Source: Ilyonectria destructans
Taxonomy: Eukaryota; Ascomycota; Sordariomycetes; Hypocreales; Nectriaceae
Assembly (NCBI GenBank): GCA_020740775.1
Contig: JAHEWK010000005.1
Span: forward strand, 186,001-250,000
Length of the DNA stretch: 64,000 nt
Direction: 5' to 3'
In this document: in pieces, positions 1 to 10,551 of the stretch
Position numbering within the stretch: the stretch's first letter is position 1
Layout of the letters: the number at the start of each line of letters is the position of its first letter
Notes under the pieces: generated by a model
What the model saw: the letters and a program-made list of their open reading frames with translations, nothing else
The model's database searches: none
What the model was told of the DNA's origin: nothing
Position numbers and translations under genes: made by a program

Positions 1-37
1 TTCTGCAAGTTTGCCCAACGAGGGCTATTCTCCACTG

Positions 38-350
38 CTATAGGGTAGATCTATCGCGCCCCGCGCAACGCCAAGTGCCTCTACCCTCTCCAAGCTAGAT
101 GAAAACATCATTTGCGCTGCTGTAGATCTTAGACATCAAGGGTATCTGGGTAACCCTCTCCTTTTTGTCGCTCTGGTTGATGCAGACGGCGTCAATCCAG
201 AGAACTAGCTCTTTACCCGCTCTTCTGGACTTTGCCAGCAGTTCGTGAAGATTGCAAGTAATTTGAATTACAGTAACCCCGACCCAGAGGTCCTCTATCA
301 AGTCCGGCTGTCCCTATATAGAAAACTGCACTATAAGTAGGATTCAAGAA
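38..350 (-). pseudogene. HET (heterokaryon incompatibility) domain relic
   Basis: Read on the minus strand, 97-301 carries the core HET-domain signature (LWIDAVCINQ, then the ER..QI..M..IYSSA..V block). HET domains act in fungal non-self recognition and programmed cell death. The expected next residues are W-L-G. Here the Trp codon is TAG at 95-97, after which the same frame continues as L-G-E-G to another stop at 38-40. The domain's opening Y-x-A-x-S-Y-x-W-G motif survives only as YSAVFYIG near 311-335, in a different reading frame, so a frameshift is also present. No full-length gene remains, and the 3' part lies off the left edge or is gone. TGG to TAG is the change expected from a C-to-T mutation at CpA on the other strand, the favourite RIP site. 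The family call is secure; the former extent is not. Confidence 0.7.
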
Positions 351-937
351 GAGATAGATAATTTGCAGTTTGTATTTTTTAGCTTTTAGTCGGAATCGGC
401 AGGTAGATATAGCTGCAAATATAGCAGCCTGATAGTGTTGGCTCCCTTCAATCTTCGGCTCGGGTAGCTGTAGCTTGAAGGATTTGTGGGTGATAAGGAA
501 GGAGCATAATGGTTTGTTTTCAGGGCGCTTATCCTTCTTCAAACGACGTTAATTTTGCATATAACTATACAACTCCGGCGTGGGCAAGCTGTGGATCGCA
601 CAGTATCGGGCTGTTGATCGAAAGAGATCTAGCCTAAGTTTGCTGAGGTAAGCTATTTACTCAAGAACGTCACATAACCTCTACCAATTCGGAATAGTCT
701 ATTCTGGTGCCTTGTCACAAGGATGATAGCCTGAGCCTGCTGAGGTAATTTGCGGGGGTGCCTGGAGCACGTGATTAGCCATAAGAGGATACCACACCTG
801 GGTCGTGACAAAAGTGAGGCTCATAAATCTCACAGCCTGATTAATATCGTCACTTCTTCACATAGAATTTAACAGACAGGCAAAGCCAGATATATGGCTT
901 AGACTTCCATCAATAAAACTACAGGATTTCGTCAAAA
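351..937. other. intergenic, no gene seen
   Basis: Between the HET relic and the STAND gene I see no conserved reading frame. The stretch before 938 should hold the promoter and 5' UTR of the plus-strand gene. I could not point to a convincing TATA box. Confidence 0.4.
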
Positions 938-3900
938 ATGTCAACTCCCGACCCAGCCCAAGCGGCCTTCAACAAAGCCATCCGCGAGTTCAAAAAAGGA
1001 CTGAAAGATCACGCTCTGTACTCGCAGATTCTCGCGACGACCTCCATCGATCAGGTGTACGACTTGACCGACCAGCTCCAGAAAGTTCAAGGAAGGGGCG
1101 ACCACCTCAGAAACTTGGCGAGGATCCAGCCGTACTTGGAGCGCATGAGAGCTTACACGGGAGCTATCGACACGTTCGTCCAGGCAAAGCCCGACATTCT
1201 AGCTCTCATCTGGGGTCCGATCAGGCTGCTTATCCAGTGGACCAGTACCTTGACGGGGTCCCTCAATGCATTGGTGAGGACTACCGAGGAGATCGGAAAC
1301 CTTCTTTCAGAGTTCGATCACGCGGCGAAACTCTTTAGGAACAAGCAACATATCAACGAAGTCCTCGCCCTCTTATTCCAGGACATACTGGATTTCTACT
1401 TGGTTTCTCTCAAGTTCTTCCGAATGGCAAGTAAGTTCTAATCTGTGTCACAATCTGACCACTGTTATCATTGGTTCTCATGACTTACTGCCTATAACCA
1501 GAGTTGAAGTCTATGTTCGAGGCATTCTGGCCGAAGAAGAAAGAAGAGATAGAGCTTGTCATTGGCAGGATAAAGGACCACACATACCACTTGCGGAACG
1601 AAGTCCGTCTGGAAGTTATCCAGGAAGCGTACGACGCACGCCAAATTGAGATCGAGAACTTTGCCAAGTTGGAGGAAGCGAACAGGATGCAGGAATACGC
1701 CGCTGTAGAGACAGCCATAGCGCCGACATTTTATGGCAAGAAGCTCAACTTCTTGCGTGGCCGTGTTTGCGAAGGGACAGGAGACTGGCTGATCAAGGAC
1801 CCAGACTTGAGCAAATGGCTGCAAGCCACCAAAGACTCGTCAAAAATCATCTGGCTTTGTGGAATTCCTGGAGCAGGTAACGACTTGAGTTCTTCATTCC
1901 GTGCGTTAGTGTTCGTGATTGACCTTGAGTATAGGTAAAACATATCTTGCAGCATGCATCGTCAACGCGTCGGTATTACTTGGACGCACGTTGTTCGTGT
2001 TTCTATCCCATGAGCATCAAGACACCTCCGCGATGTCGGTGATTCATTCTCTCATCTTTCAACTCGCCCGAAAAGACCCAAATCTTCAGGATATGGTCCG
2101 TTATAGCAACCGGGACCCCCTCGAGTTTGATCTTCCATCTGCAGTCAACCTTCTCACCAATCTTATTCATGGTGCAGGGCCCGTCCGTATTATCATCGAT
2201 GGGTTAGACGAAATTGAGCAGGCCGAAAGGGTCCGCTTGCTTCGTCAGATGCTAAAAATCTCCAGTGACTGTGATGAAGCTCGTGTCTTGATCTGTAGTC
2301 GACCGGAAGCTGATATCACGGCCTTACTTGAAAAGACATCGAAATCTATCCGTATCGATACCCAAAACACAGCAATCATCCACGCATTTGCCATGGGCCG
2401 ATATCACGATTGGCTTCAGGACCGAATTCTTAGCCCGGAAGACTCGACTGAAATTGGGGGACTAATAGGCGCTCTCGCCGGCCAAGCCAAAGGTATTTTC
2501 GGGCACCACAATCAAACCAGGTTTCTAAGAAATTCGAGTGCAGAGACTTATTCATAACTAGGAATGTTCCTCTATGCTCATCTGATCTTGAAGGTCTAGA
2601 CTTCCTTCACTCAGTTTCGGAGATACGACGTGATCTCAAAGTCCTGCCTACCGATCTCAATGCTGCGTATGATGAATTGTCCTCCCTAGTGCTCCTCAAA
2701 TTAACAGCTTAACAGGTATGGGAGAATATTCACGCGAATAAACGAGAATCTTCCCAACGAAGCTGCTCGCGAAAAAGCTCGGAAAGTATTGGGGTGGATC
2801 GGCTATTCGCCTGTGTCGCTAACAATCCGAGAGCTTGAGCAAGCCCTCATCATCAACATTGGCGATTTGGACCAGGATCCCACGGGCCTATCGACCTTGT
2901 CGCTGGTTCGCTTGTGCGGCCCAGTAGTAGAGGAAGTCGACGGCGAGCTTCATCTTGTGCACTTCACCGCCAAGGAGTAAGTACGCATTCCCCCAAAGAA
3001 GGTCATGGAATTTGATTCTAAAATCTTCACAGATACTTCTTCAGCCCCATGATCAAAAACTCGCTTGATCCTGCTCAATACGTCATGAGTCTAGCGAAGT
3101 GTTGTATCACGTACCTCAGCCAACATCACCATGATGGCAACATTGACGACGACTTGTTCCAAAACAACGTCATTCGCGGAGTATATCGCCTTCATCATTT
3201 TGCGTCAGACAATTGGTCACGCCTTGTAGAGTCCTACCTGAAAGTGGCACCTGTGACCAAGGACTCTACAGAATTAACACAACTTATTGCTATTCTCGAC
3301 CTTTTAGCAGCACGTGCTAGTGAACATTACCTTCAGTCGGAGAAGCGGAGCGATCGCCTAGCTCTGGAGGCACTCCGCACAGAAACGAGTAAGGATGCGT
3401 ATGAACTTGTATGCAACGAGTTGGAATTTCATCGAGAAGCCAGTACACGACTCTTCGAGTTGGGACAAGGTGAGCAACGTTCTGTGCCTAACCTAAAGTT
3501 CCCTTCTTTCATTGCATACTTGATACTATTAATGCTTTTCTTCGGGGACTAATCGTGGACTTTACGGGCCAGGCGAATGGCAAGCCGCAGACCCGTTACT
3601 CATACGGCATATCACGGCCTCTCTTCACACGACCCTCGACAGGCTAATCTGCCCATCGTCCAATCACCAAGACCCGTGCTACTGTCAGGATATCCATCGC
3701 CACTACGGTCGGCCATTCAAGTGCAGCTTTGTTGGCTGTGATTACCACCGTCTAGGTTTCGAAACCCGCACAGACAGGCACGAACACTCCAAGACTCATG
3801 ATCGCCCATGGACTTGCGAGGCCACCGATTGCGAGTACCACGATATTGGATTTGTCTCTCGTCAAATGCGAGATCGCCACCTGGACAAAGCCCATAGAGT

Positions 3901-4843
3901 CAACGAACCTCCTGAACTGGTCTTGCGCGCTACAGTCAGCGATGACGAAAGGGTTGCTGTCCTAAAAGCACTTATCAGGGCAAATAAACTCGTTGAAGGC
4001 AGCGCTGCAAAGCAAGTGTTTGATTGCCTCCCCAACTACATCCAGGACGGGTTGCTTGAGGAGGCAGCGTCCTGCGGCACGTATGAACTGATGGAGCTTC
4101 TTGTTTCCAAATTGCAATCTCACAACTCCATCCTTGATCGTGCCGACCTTCTAGCAGCCGCTCTGAAAAGTGAAAATCGCGAAACATTGAGATGGATTCA
4201 GACCATGTCCCGAGAGGTACCTATACAATTGGGTAAATGCTGGTATACCAGCAAAGTCTGGATTGCGCTGTTGGAATCCGAAGATCCAGAAGGAATGTAT
4301 CAATACGTGGAAAGTTGGCTATATGCGGCATCGAGTGCCAGTGCACACAAATATGAAAACAGGCATCGGCCATACTGCTTTGAACGAGAGTGGATTGGAT
4401 CAACGCGCAGAGACTATTTGAAGGAAACCTTGCTCATTTCGGTCTGGAGCAAACTCTATGAGTCCTCCAAGGTACCAATGCAGTCTTGGAGTGCAACTCT
4501 GTGTACTGTGGCAAACACGACTCGCTCCATCAGGTTGGCTGGCTGGCTGTGTCAGCATAGCGCTACAGTCAATTACGTCGACTCAATTCGGATGGGCCCT
4601 CCGCTTCTTTTAGTGGCAAAGAAGGACACACTCGAATCAGCCAAGTTGATGCGATTTCTACTTTATCAAGGAGCTGATCCAGAATGCACGGCCCGTGGTC
4701 CAAATGCTAGAAAGGGGGCAGTCTCAGAACTGAAGGGACCAAGCGGGCTTCACAAATGGCTGAAGATTTCTTGGGAGGAGCTTATTGAGGAGGCAGCAGA
4801 AGCACGGAGGAACAGCGATAACCCGCCTGTACCAATTGATTGA
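938..4843 (+). CDS. DUF7708-NACHT STAND (NLR-like) protein with C2H2 zinc fingers; one frame break
   Basis: A fungal NLR-type signal-transducing ATPase. Splicing by eye gives exons 938-1430, 1502-1876, 1935-2492, 2562-2678, 2716-2976, 3033-3469 and 3573-4843, about 1,170 residues. Residues ~30-190 form a DUF7708-like helical N-terminal domain. The NACHT ATPase follows, with Walker A GIPGAGKT (near 290, split by the intron at 1877-1934) and Walker B IIIDGLDEI (near 375). Next come a GMFLYAHLILK helix and a winged-helix-like region. At ~795-855 there are two C-x4/5-C...H-x3/4-H zinc fingers, then an uncharacterised C-terminal domain. Frames join cleanly at all junctions except near 2590-2595, where the reading frame shifts by one base just after the GMFLYAHLILK helix; the fourth intron (2679-2715) is only 37 bp. 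The gene may therefore be freshly broken, or the assembly may have lost one base. NACHT proteins of fungi typically control incompatibility or defence-like cell death; the ligand here is unknown. Confidence 0.8.
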
Positions 4844-5063
4844 CGTGAAAACAAGAGCTAGCTATCTACATATCTAATGAGAGGATGTCCTGGAGCCGCT
4901 ATATATAGCAATGTCAGCAAACTGATGACGGCAACAATTCAAATAACGTACCTCCCACCGCATCCCGTCGACTTCTGCCTGCGAAATCGAATCTTGATCG
5001 ATGGACTGACTGATGAGTCGCAACTTTTCGACCTGGATCCATTGGATATACTATTATGGTTTG

Positions 5064-8000
5064 TTAGATAGAGGTCCTAGAACGACGGGCGCTCTGTGGC
5101 AATAATGGAGGGATCGGGGAACAATCTACCGTTTCGATCGACTTCTTGACGATGTACCTTGTTAGAGTCACTCTTTGCTTCTGTCCAAACCTGTGAACGC
5201 GACCAATGGCTTGTGATTCGGTCATGGGGTTCCATTGCGGTTCCAGGATGTGGACGTGGCAGGCTGATATGAGATCGATCCTGCATATTCGATCATTTTA
5301 GCCATAATTAACGTCACTCAGTAGGAAGGGGTAAACCAAGAGATCACGTACCCTTCGCCGGCGCTCCCAATGCTTGCCAACATGATTGTACAATTTGAGT
5401 CTTCCTTGAAGCGACGAATTGCTCTCCACCGCTGATCCAATGAAGCTTGGCCGTCAATCCGCTCCAGGTTGAACCCCTCATATTCGAGATCCCTTTGCAC
5501 GTGGTCCATCATCTTGGTCCAACAGCTGAAAACTACGCTGTTAATGAGTCTTGGTTAGCTTTCGGCCACAAAAGCAGACCTCTTGCGTTACACTCACCTC
5601 TTGCTAGTAGTGCCATCAGCGCGCGGCTCTTGCTCACTGCGGAGATTTCGTATCAACGCCTCAACTTTCGCTGAGCGACTGAAAGAATTACAAGGCTTGG
5701 ACCCGAAGCCAGAACTTTGTTGACAAGCAGAACACCCATCAAGCAATGTTTCCTCATCCTCATCAGTCTCGTCAGTAACAAGCAGGCAAGACGAGCAAAT
5801 CTCGTGCCCGCAAGGTAAGGCGTCGACATCTTCGGCCCGTCCCAACGACGCCTTGCACCTTGCGCAGGATCTTCGCAACTGCTGCATCGGCAAGTCGATC
5901 GCCTCCAAGTCCCTGAACTTCCACGCTTCAAGAGCCGACTTGGGCAGGATTCTCTCCCCGTAGTTGCAGATAAGCCGAAGGAAGAGAACGAGGGAGAGAA
6001 TGTTACTATCTCCCCTGTTGACTCCTGCTCCTGGAGCCTTCTTTCCCTGACCCTTGCCCATACCCTTTGCCATACGGGAGCTCTTTTCTTGAAAGAACCT
6101 GTACAACTCTGCGTCGCTAGCACTTAACTCCACGAAATCAACCATCTCAGATCGGGATTGAAGGCCGAGGCGAGCGCCATGGAGCGCCATCGTACGCCGC
6201 AAGCTTGTTGCGGGAACAAGGGCTTGAAGGCGCTCTATACCGTAGGGCCGGTTCTTTTTAATAGGCGTAGCGACGAATCTATCAAAATCCTTCTTCTCAT
6301 GTAGGCCACGGACCTGGAGAAACGATAGGAGTGCGGCATAGTCGTCGAGAGAATTGTGGATCGGGGTTCCTGTAAGACACCATCGAGTTTGGGAGAGCTT
6401 CGAGATTGCTATAGCGGCGTGATAGAGTTGCGAGGAACGGGATCTTATGCGGTGAGCTATCGTCACTCATGTCAGTTAAGGTCGAAAATCACTAGCGTCT
6501 ACTGATTTTCCCTGACCTTCATCAAGAACTATTCGACGCCATCTGTGAGAGTAGATTGTATCCTTCTCATCTTTTGCGGCAAAATCCTGGCGAAGGACTT
6601 CATACGTTGTGAGTACAATGTCATATCCTGCTAGCTCGCGAATCCGGTCGTGCCTGGATGGGCCGTGGTATCGAGTGACTTTCATTCCTCCATCAAATAT
6701 GTGCCTATTGATTGATATTAATGGACAGACTACTGACTATAAGGCCAGAAAAACTTACTTCTTAATCTGGGTCTCCCACCCAATAAGTGCTAACATAGTT
6801 AGTCGCGTTCACTGTCACAGCGAAGTTGTCAAATGTGCTATAACAAAACTTACTCGACTTTGGGACAATAACTAGGGTCGTACTGCAGTCGTTTGCACGT
6901 TCGATCTTACCGTCATCTCTCGCATCAAGGTACCAGCAAATAAGAGCGAGGGTGCTCAAAGTTTTACCCAGTCCCATTTCCTTTATATAGTCAACGTTGT
7001 TCTTCGACACCGAAGGGCTGCCATTAATAAACTTACATCAGCCAGAATGCCACCATGTAGACTTGCCGGATTCTTCTCGAACCATCCGGTAACTTTGTTT
7101 CTATATCTGGAAAGGCTTAGAGTTCCATCTTCCACATGATATAATGCATCGGTCTGTTGGGAGGCGGAGGTCGTATCTCCGAGAATGCCTCTCACCTTGG
7201 ATTCGTGGCAGAAGGTGAGGGCTCCCACAACGTGGGAAACCTTGCGCCTTCGATGACACCACATTCCCTCTCAACCATCATCCCTAGCGCGGCTAGTTGA
7301 TGCCTGTCTTTAAATCAGCAACTCCATTCATGTATTGCGGCGCTCAGCAAACGATTCAGTAGACGTACTCTTTTAGGGTGGCCTTCAATCTTGGACTGGA
7401 TGTGACTTCGGGGATCACCTCCCCTCCGCTCGCCGAATCGAATACTCTCCATATCCTCCCTTTGCTGACTTCATCCAGTATGGTCGGGGGAGGTGACATT
7501 TCGTCTTCAGTCTGGAGACTCAACTCTTCGATCCTAGGCATCTTTGCGCCCGGGCGTAACAAGAGATGTGGGTTAAAATACTCCACACTCTGGTCGTACT
7601 CGTCCAGTGTAGGATGCTGAAGGTACAGCTCCGCCTCGGAAAGATGTTTCCCAATCAGGTCCTTGTCGGCGAATAAACCATAGATGACGACGCGAGTTAG
7701 CCTTCCGGCAATGTGCGATTCCTGTGCCTGGGCCTTGCTAGCTTTGCTTCCTTTGAGGCAATTGCCTTCTTTGGGCTTTTCAGGAGCGAATGTGGCTGTC
7801 GTATGGACCGAAAACTGTCCAAAGAGCGAACTGAGACCATCGCAGATGAAGACGCCCACAAACTCGTCGGTTTCTTTGTAGAGACTGATAACATTGCCAC
7901 TCGCGCGAACTACAAGTGATGGGCCATCGGGTTCCGACGCAGACGTATCAAATGTGGCTTGTACGAGCACCTACAACGTATTAGATTTCAAAGAGATATG

Positions 8001-8728
8001 AGAGCGGTGACATTACTTACCACGCCAAAGCATGTGTCGTATTCCGACGGAGATTCCGTCTTCGTGACCCCCTCGGCTGGAGTTGAGAAGTTATCACTTG
8101 CGCCCTCCTTGTTCTCACTCGAAGTTCCCTGTAGCTCCTCCATCTGTGTCGGTGCTTCCTGTGACGGAGTTATCTCTTCCAACTCGCCGTCATACATAGC
8201 AATATGCGCGGTTTCCGGCGTTTCCATCCCCGAGAATGGCTCCAACAGAACCTCTGAATTTGCCCAAGAGGGTACCAAGGTGTTTGGCACCCCAAAGGCA
8301 GCATCAAAGTCAGCCATAGGGAACAACATACCCTGGGGAGTAGGATTCCAGAATGCTCCCCCATACTGCTCGTCCCACGGCGAACACACTCCCCCGAGAG
8401 GCGCGCAAAGTCCGTTTGAAGCTTCATGGCCCGATGGCAGCAGCTGCGGATACCCAGTCATCCCATTCAGGTCGTGGGAGCCCATCAAACTCATGTCTGT
8501 CCCAAGCCCAACATCGATCCCTTCGCCAACCGCCTGCCGCTTGCTCTCCATCCCAACCTCCCCCTCCACAAATGGGAACTCTCTCTTCATCCCTGCATTA
8601 TCCAGCGAGATCTCTTCAACTACATCCCAGTCCATGGCGTCTTCTCGGCATGCGATTCTATACTTAGGTGGTAAAAAAAAAGCGTCTCCGTAGATCAGGC
8701 TGCCAGAAATTGTGTTCCAAGCAAGCAC
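5064..8728 (-). CDS. SNF2-family DNA-dependent ATPase with RING finger (RAD5/HLTF-like)
   Basis: A Swi2/Snf2 helicase-like ATPase, probably nuclear and acting in chromatin remodelling or post-replication repair. By-eye exons, 5' to 3': 8728-8021, 7970-7369, 7303-7196, 7106-7037, 6980-6854, 6789-6759, 6704-6517, 6456-5598, 5537-5352 and 5280-5064. They total exactly 1,032 codons. Motif I reads GGILADEMGLGKT across the intron at 6981-7036. The DEAH box is VLDEAHRIRS, assembled across the intron at 6457-6516. CLTGTPIHNS is motif III. A RING finger (CARC...CGHEICSSC...CSAC) sits between the two ATPase lobes, as in Rad5/HLTF. Motif V/VI appears as WNPMTESQAIGRVHRFGQ. The N-terminal ~400 residues are low in similarity to anything I recognise. 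The start may instead be the Met at 8633-8635. The C-terminus ends soon after motif VI, slightly early for the family, so a last exon may be missed. The split motifs make the core exon chain convincing. Confidence 0.85.
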
Positions 8729-8821
8729 TACCTCAATGTGGCGCCTGGGCTTTCACAAGGCGTATTTCTGTCTTACGTCAGCAAGTATTGGAATTTCCTT
8801 ACTGGGATACTGCCGTTGATA
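8729..8821. other. short intergenic spacer
   Basis: This is the 5' flank of the SNF2 gene, running directly into the transposon patch. No feature was recognised. Confidence 0.3.
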
Positions 8822-9359
8822 TGTCACGAGCCCAGATTGTCTGAGGCGTCTGATTGGGGTATGTTTTTCTTAATTGCATCAGGTCCCTAACCTACCAGGT
8901 TCGCGTATCCGACCCTAGATACCGGGCGGTGAGCGGCATTCTGCCCAGGCCCAGGCCCGTGGGGGCTGAAACAGAGAGAGCTAAATACCTGTCGCTAAAG
9001 ATATGTGCTATACTGCTCTAGCCGGTTGATCGAACCGAGCCATGGTATTTATCGTCAACTGTGGCATACATGAGGACCTAGTTCAGGCAAAGAAGAAACC
9101 AGGTGCATCTCGACCATAGGGGTGGTCTCTTCAAGTGCCGACGGAGTGCAACAGGGTAGGAAGCATGCATTCTCTCAGCTAATTTCTTAGCAAGGGTAGT
9201 AGTTTTATTTCCACAGCAGGTCAACTAAATCGCTTGGCGAGACAATAAAGTTATCTTGTTTCTTTCAAGCTGGACTCTCAGTTCGGCTGCTGGAAGAACT
9301 CGAACCGGAACCACGCAGCATGGCGAAACGCGCTTGCAAAGCAGCTATTTGAGCGCTAT

Positions 9360-9660
9360 TCGCCATCAGCAGATGTACGACGGCGAGCTCGTCTAGGCAT
9401 CTTTCTTGACAGTCGTAATACAAAGCTCGGCATTGCCTTGCATCGTCGGGGCAATAGAGGCAAAAGAGCAGTCTGCAAGGTCTGTAATGCGCGTCGTCTT
9501 GCAGCGAAAAAAAGGGCAAAAAGGCAGCCCTTAGGTGAGCTGGACATAAATGTGCTACCGCAATTGTCGACAGCTCGCACTCCATGGGGATGTCTCGATT
9601 GCGATGTGGCTCTTTGCCAAAAGGCACTGTGTTAGGACATGTTTCATAGTAGTAAAATTG
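9360..9660 (+). pseudogene. piggyBac-like transposase C-terminal cysteine-rich tail
   Basis: In the frame of 9438 the sequence reads RGKRAVCKVCN, then TPWGCLDCDVALCQKALC. This is the CxxC...CxxC...C pattern of the zinc-binding tail of piggyBac-type transposases (DDE_Tnp_1_7 family). The expected Trp after the last Cys is TAG, followed in frame by DMFH. The upstream catalytic part is not recognisable. An overlapping 120-codon open frame on the minus strand (9265-9627) is an alternative reading, but I recognise no family in it. Confidence 0.45.
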
Positions 9661-9804
9661 GTGTGGAATAATGTATTGTTTTTCAATTGGGCAAAATAGA
9701 GTGGGGCTTGTTCTTTGACCTGCTGGAGCACCTTCCCACAGCTAAGGGGATAGTTCAGGAAGATAAGGCCCGGCACATAACCATCATATCCAGCAGCGGA
9801 TATA

Positions 9805-10089
9805 TGATTTACATCAAGTCTAACGGCTTCTTTGGTGTGGAAATTCCCCTGATCTTAATGCAATTGAGGCAGCTTGGCCTTGGATGAAAAGGATAACTAG
9901 TCAGAAGGGGCTCTAAAGAATAGGCAGGAAGCTATTCAAGCTTGGAAAAAGGCATGGCAGGAGCTGCCGCAGTCTCTAATTCAGAGCTGGATTGAGATGA
10001 TTCCTCGGCATGTTCAAAAGATCATTGAGTTAGAAGGCGGAAATGAATATCGGGAGGGTCGTAAGGGTCAGAAGCACCGCCGGGAATAG
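9805..10089 (+). pseudogene. Tc1/mariner-like transposase C-terminal remnant
   Basis: The stretch encodes GNSPDLNAIEAAWPWMKR, the conserved NSPDLNPIE..W...K block that ends the DDE catalytic domain. After a one-base frame shift near 9905 it continues with the terminal helices (AWQELPQSLIQSWIEMIPRH, then ELEGG) typical of Tc1/mariner transposases, ending at the TAG 10087-10089. The earlier catalytic Asp motifs are missing or unrecognisable. It is nonfunctional. Confidence 0.7.
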
Positions 10090-10551
10090 CCCTCGGCCGG
10101 GCCACCCACACAAATTTGTTCCGTTTCAGGTATTAAGGGGGTAAGTTAGGTTTCGATGTGAATTAATCTATATACCGGGGTGGGGTGGGAATATGGGGGT
10201 GTAGGGTGGGGTCCCTGTATTGACTAAAATCGATAGAAAACGGGTTTTATCACGATGAGTATTTGGGTAGCAGGGCGTGTATATGGCGTGTGACTGCTAT
10301 AGGTATATTCTTCTAGCTGGTTTCAGTATGAGGATGTGATGGATCCGTTACGGTCAATTTGATCAATGCAAATAGGGCTCGTGACAGGTTTTGACCCAGT
10401 GTAAGATATAGCCTTCCGTACCATACGGTTCAACGCTGCCAAGCCACATCAGGGAGCCGGACCGCGACAATGTTAAATGACTGTTTCCGTACCTGCAAGC
10501 TACTCTGCAAACGTACCACTAGAAGAATCGGGATATTGTGACTACGGTACG

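Larger units (their letters stand above)
8822..10386. mobile_element. decayed DNA-transposon patch with 12-bp terminal inverted repeats
   Basis: The patch opens with TGTCACGAGCCC and closes with the exact reverse complement GGGCTCGTGACA (10375-10386), about 1.57 kb apart. Inside are remnants of two transposase types: a cysteine-rich piggyBac-like tail (9360-9660) and a Tc1/mariner-like tail (9805-10089). Both ends have diverged relatives at 35552-35725: the left ~75 bp in the same orientation, and a ~90-bp stretch near 10251-10340 in inverted orientation. No clean target-site duplication is visible; a TA precedes the left end, but the right flank is GG. The patch is best read as a dead element of one family with nested or adjoining debris. 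Confidence 0.6.

Noticed and set aside
7959..8693. 244-codon plus-strand frame opposite the SNF2 N-terminus
   Set aside because: The minus-strand frame continues through splice junctions into the ATPase; the plus frame has no recognisable feature.
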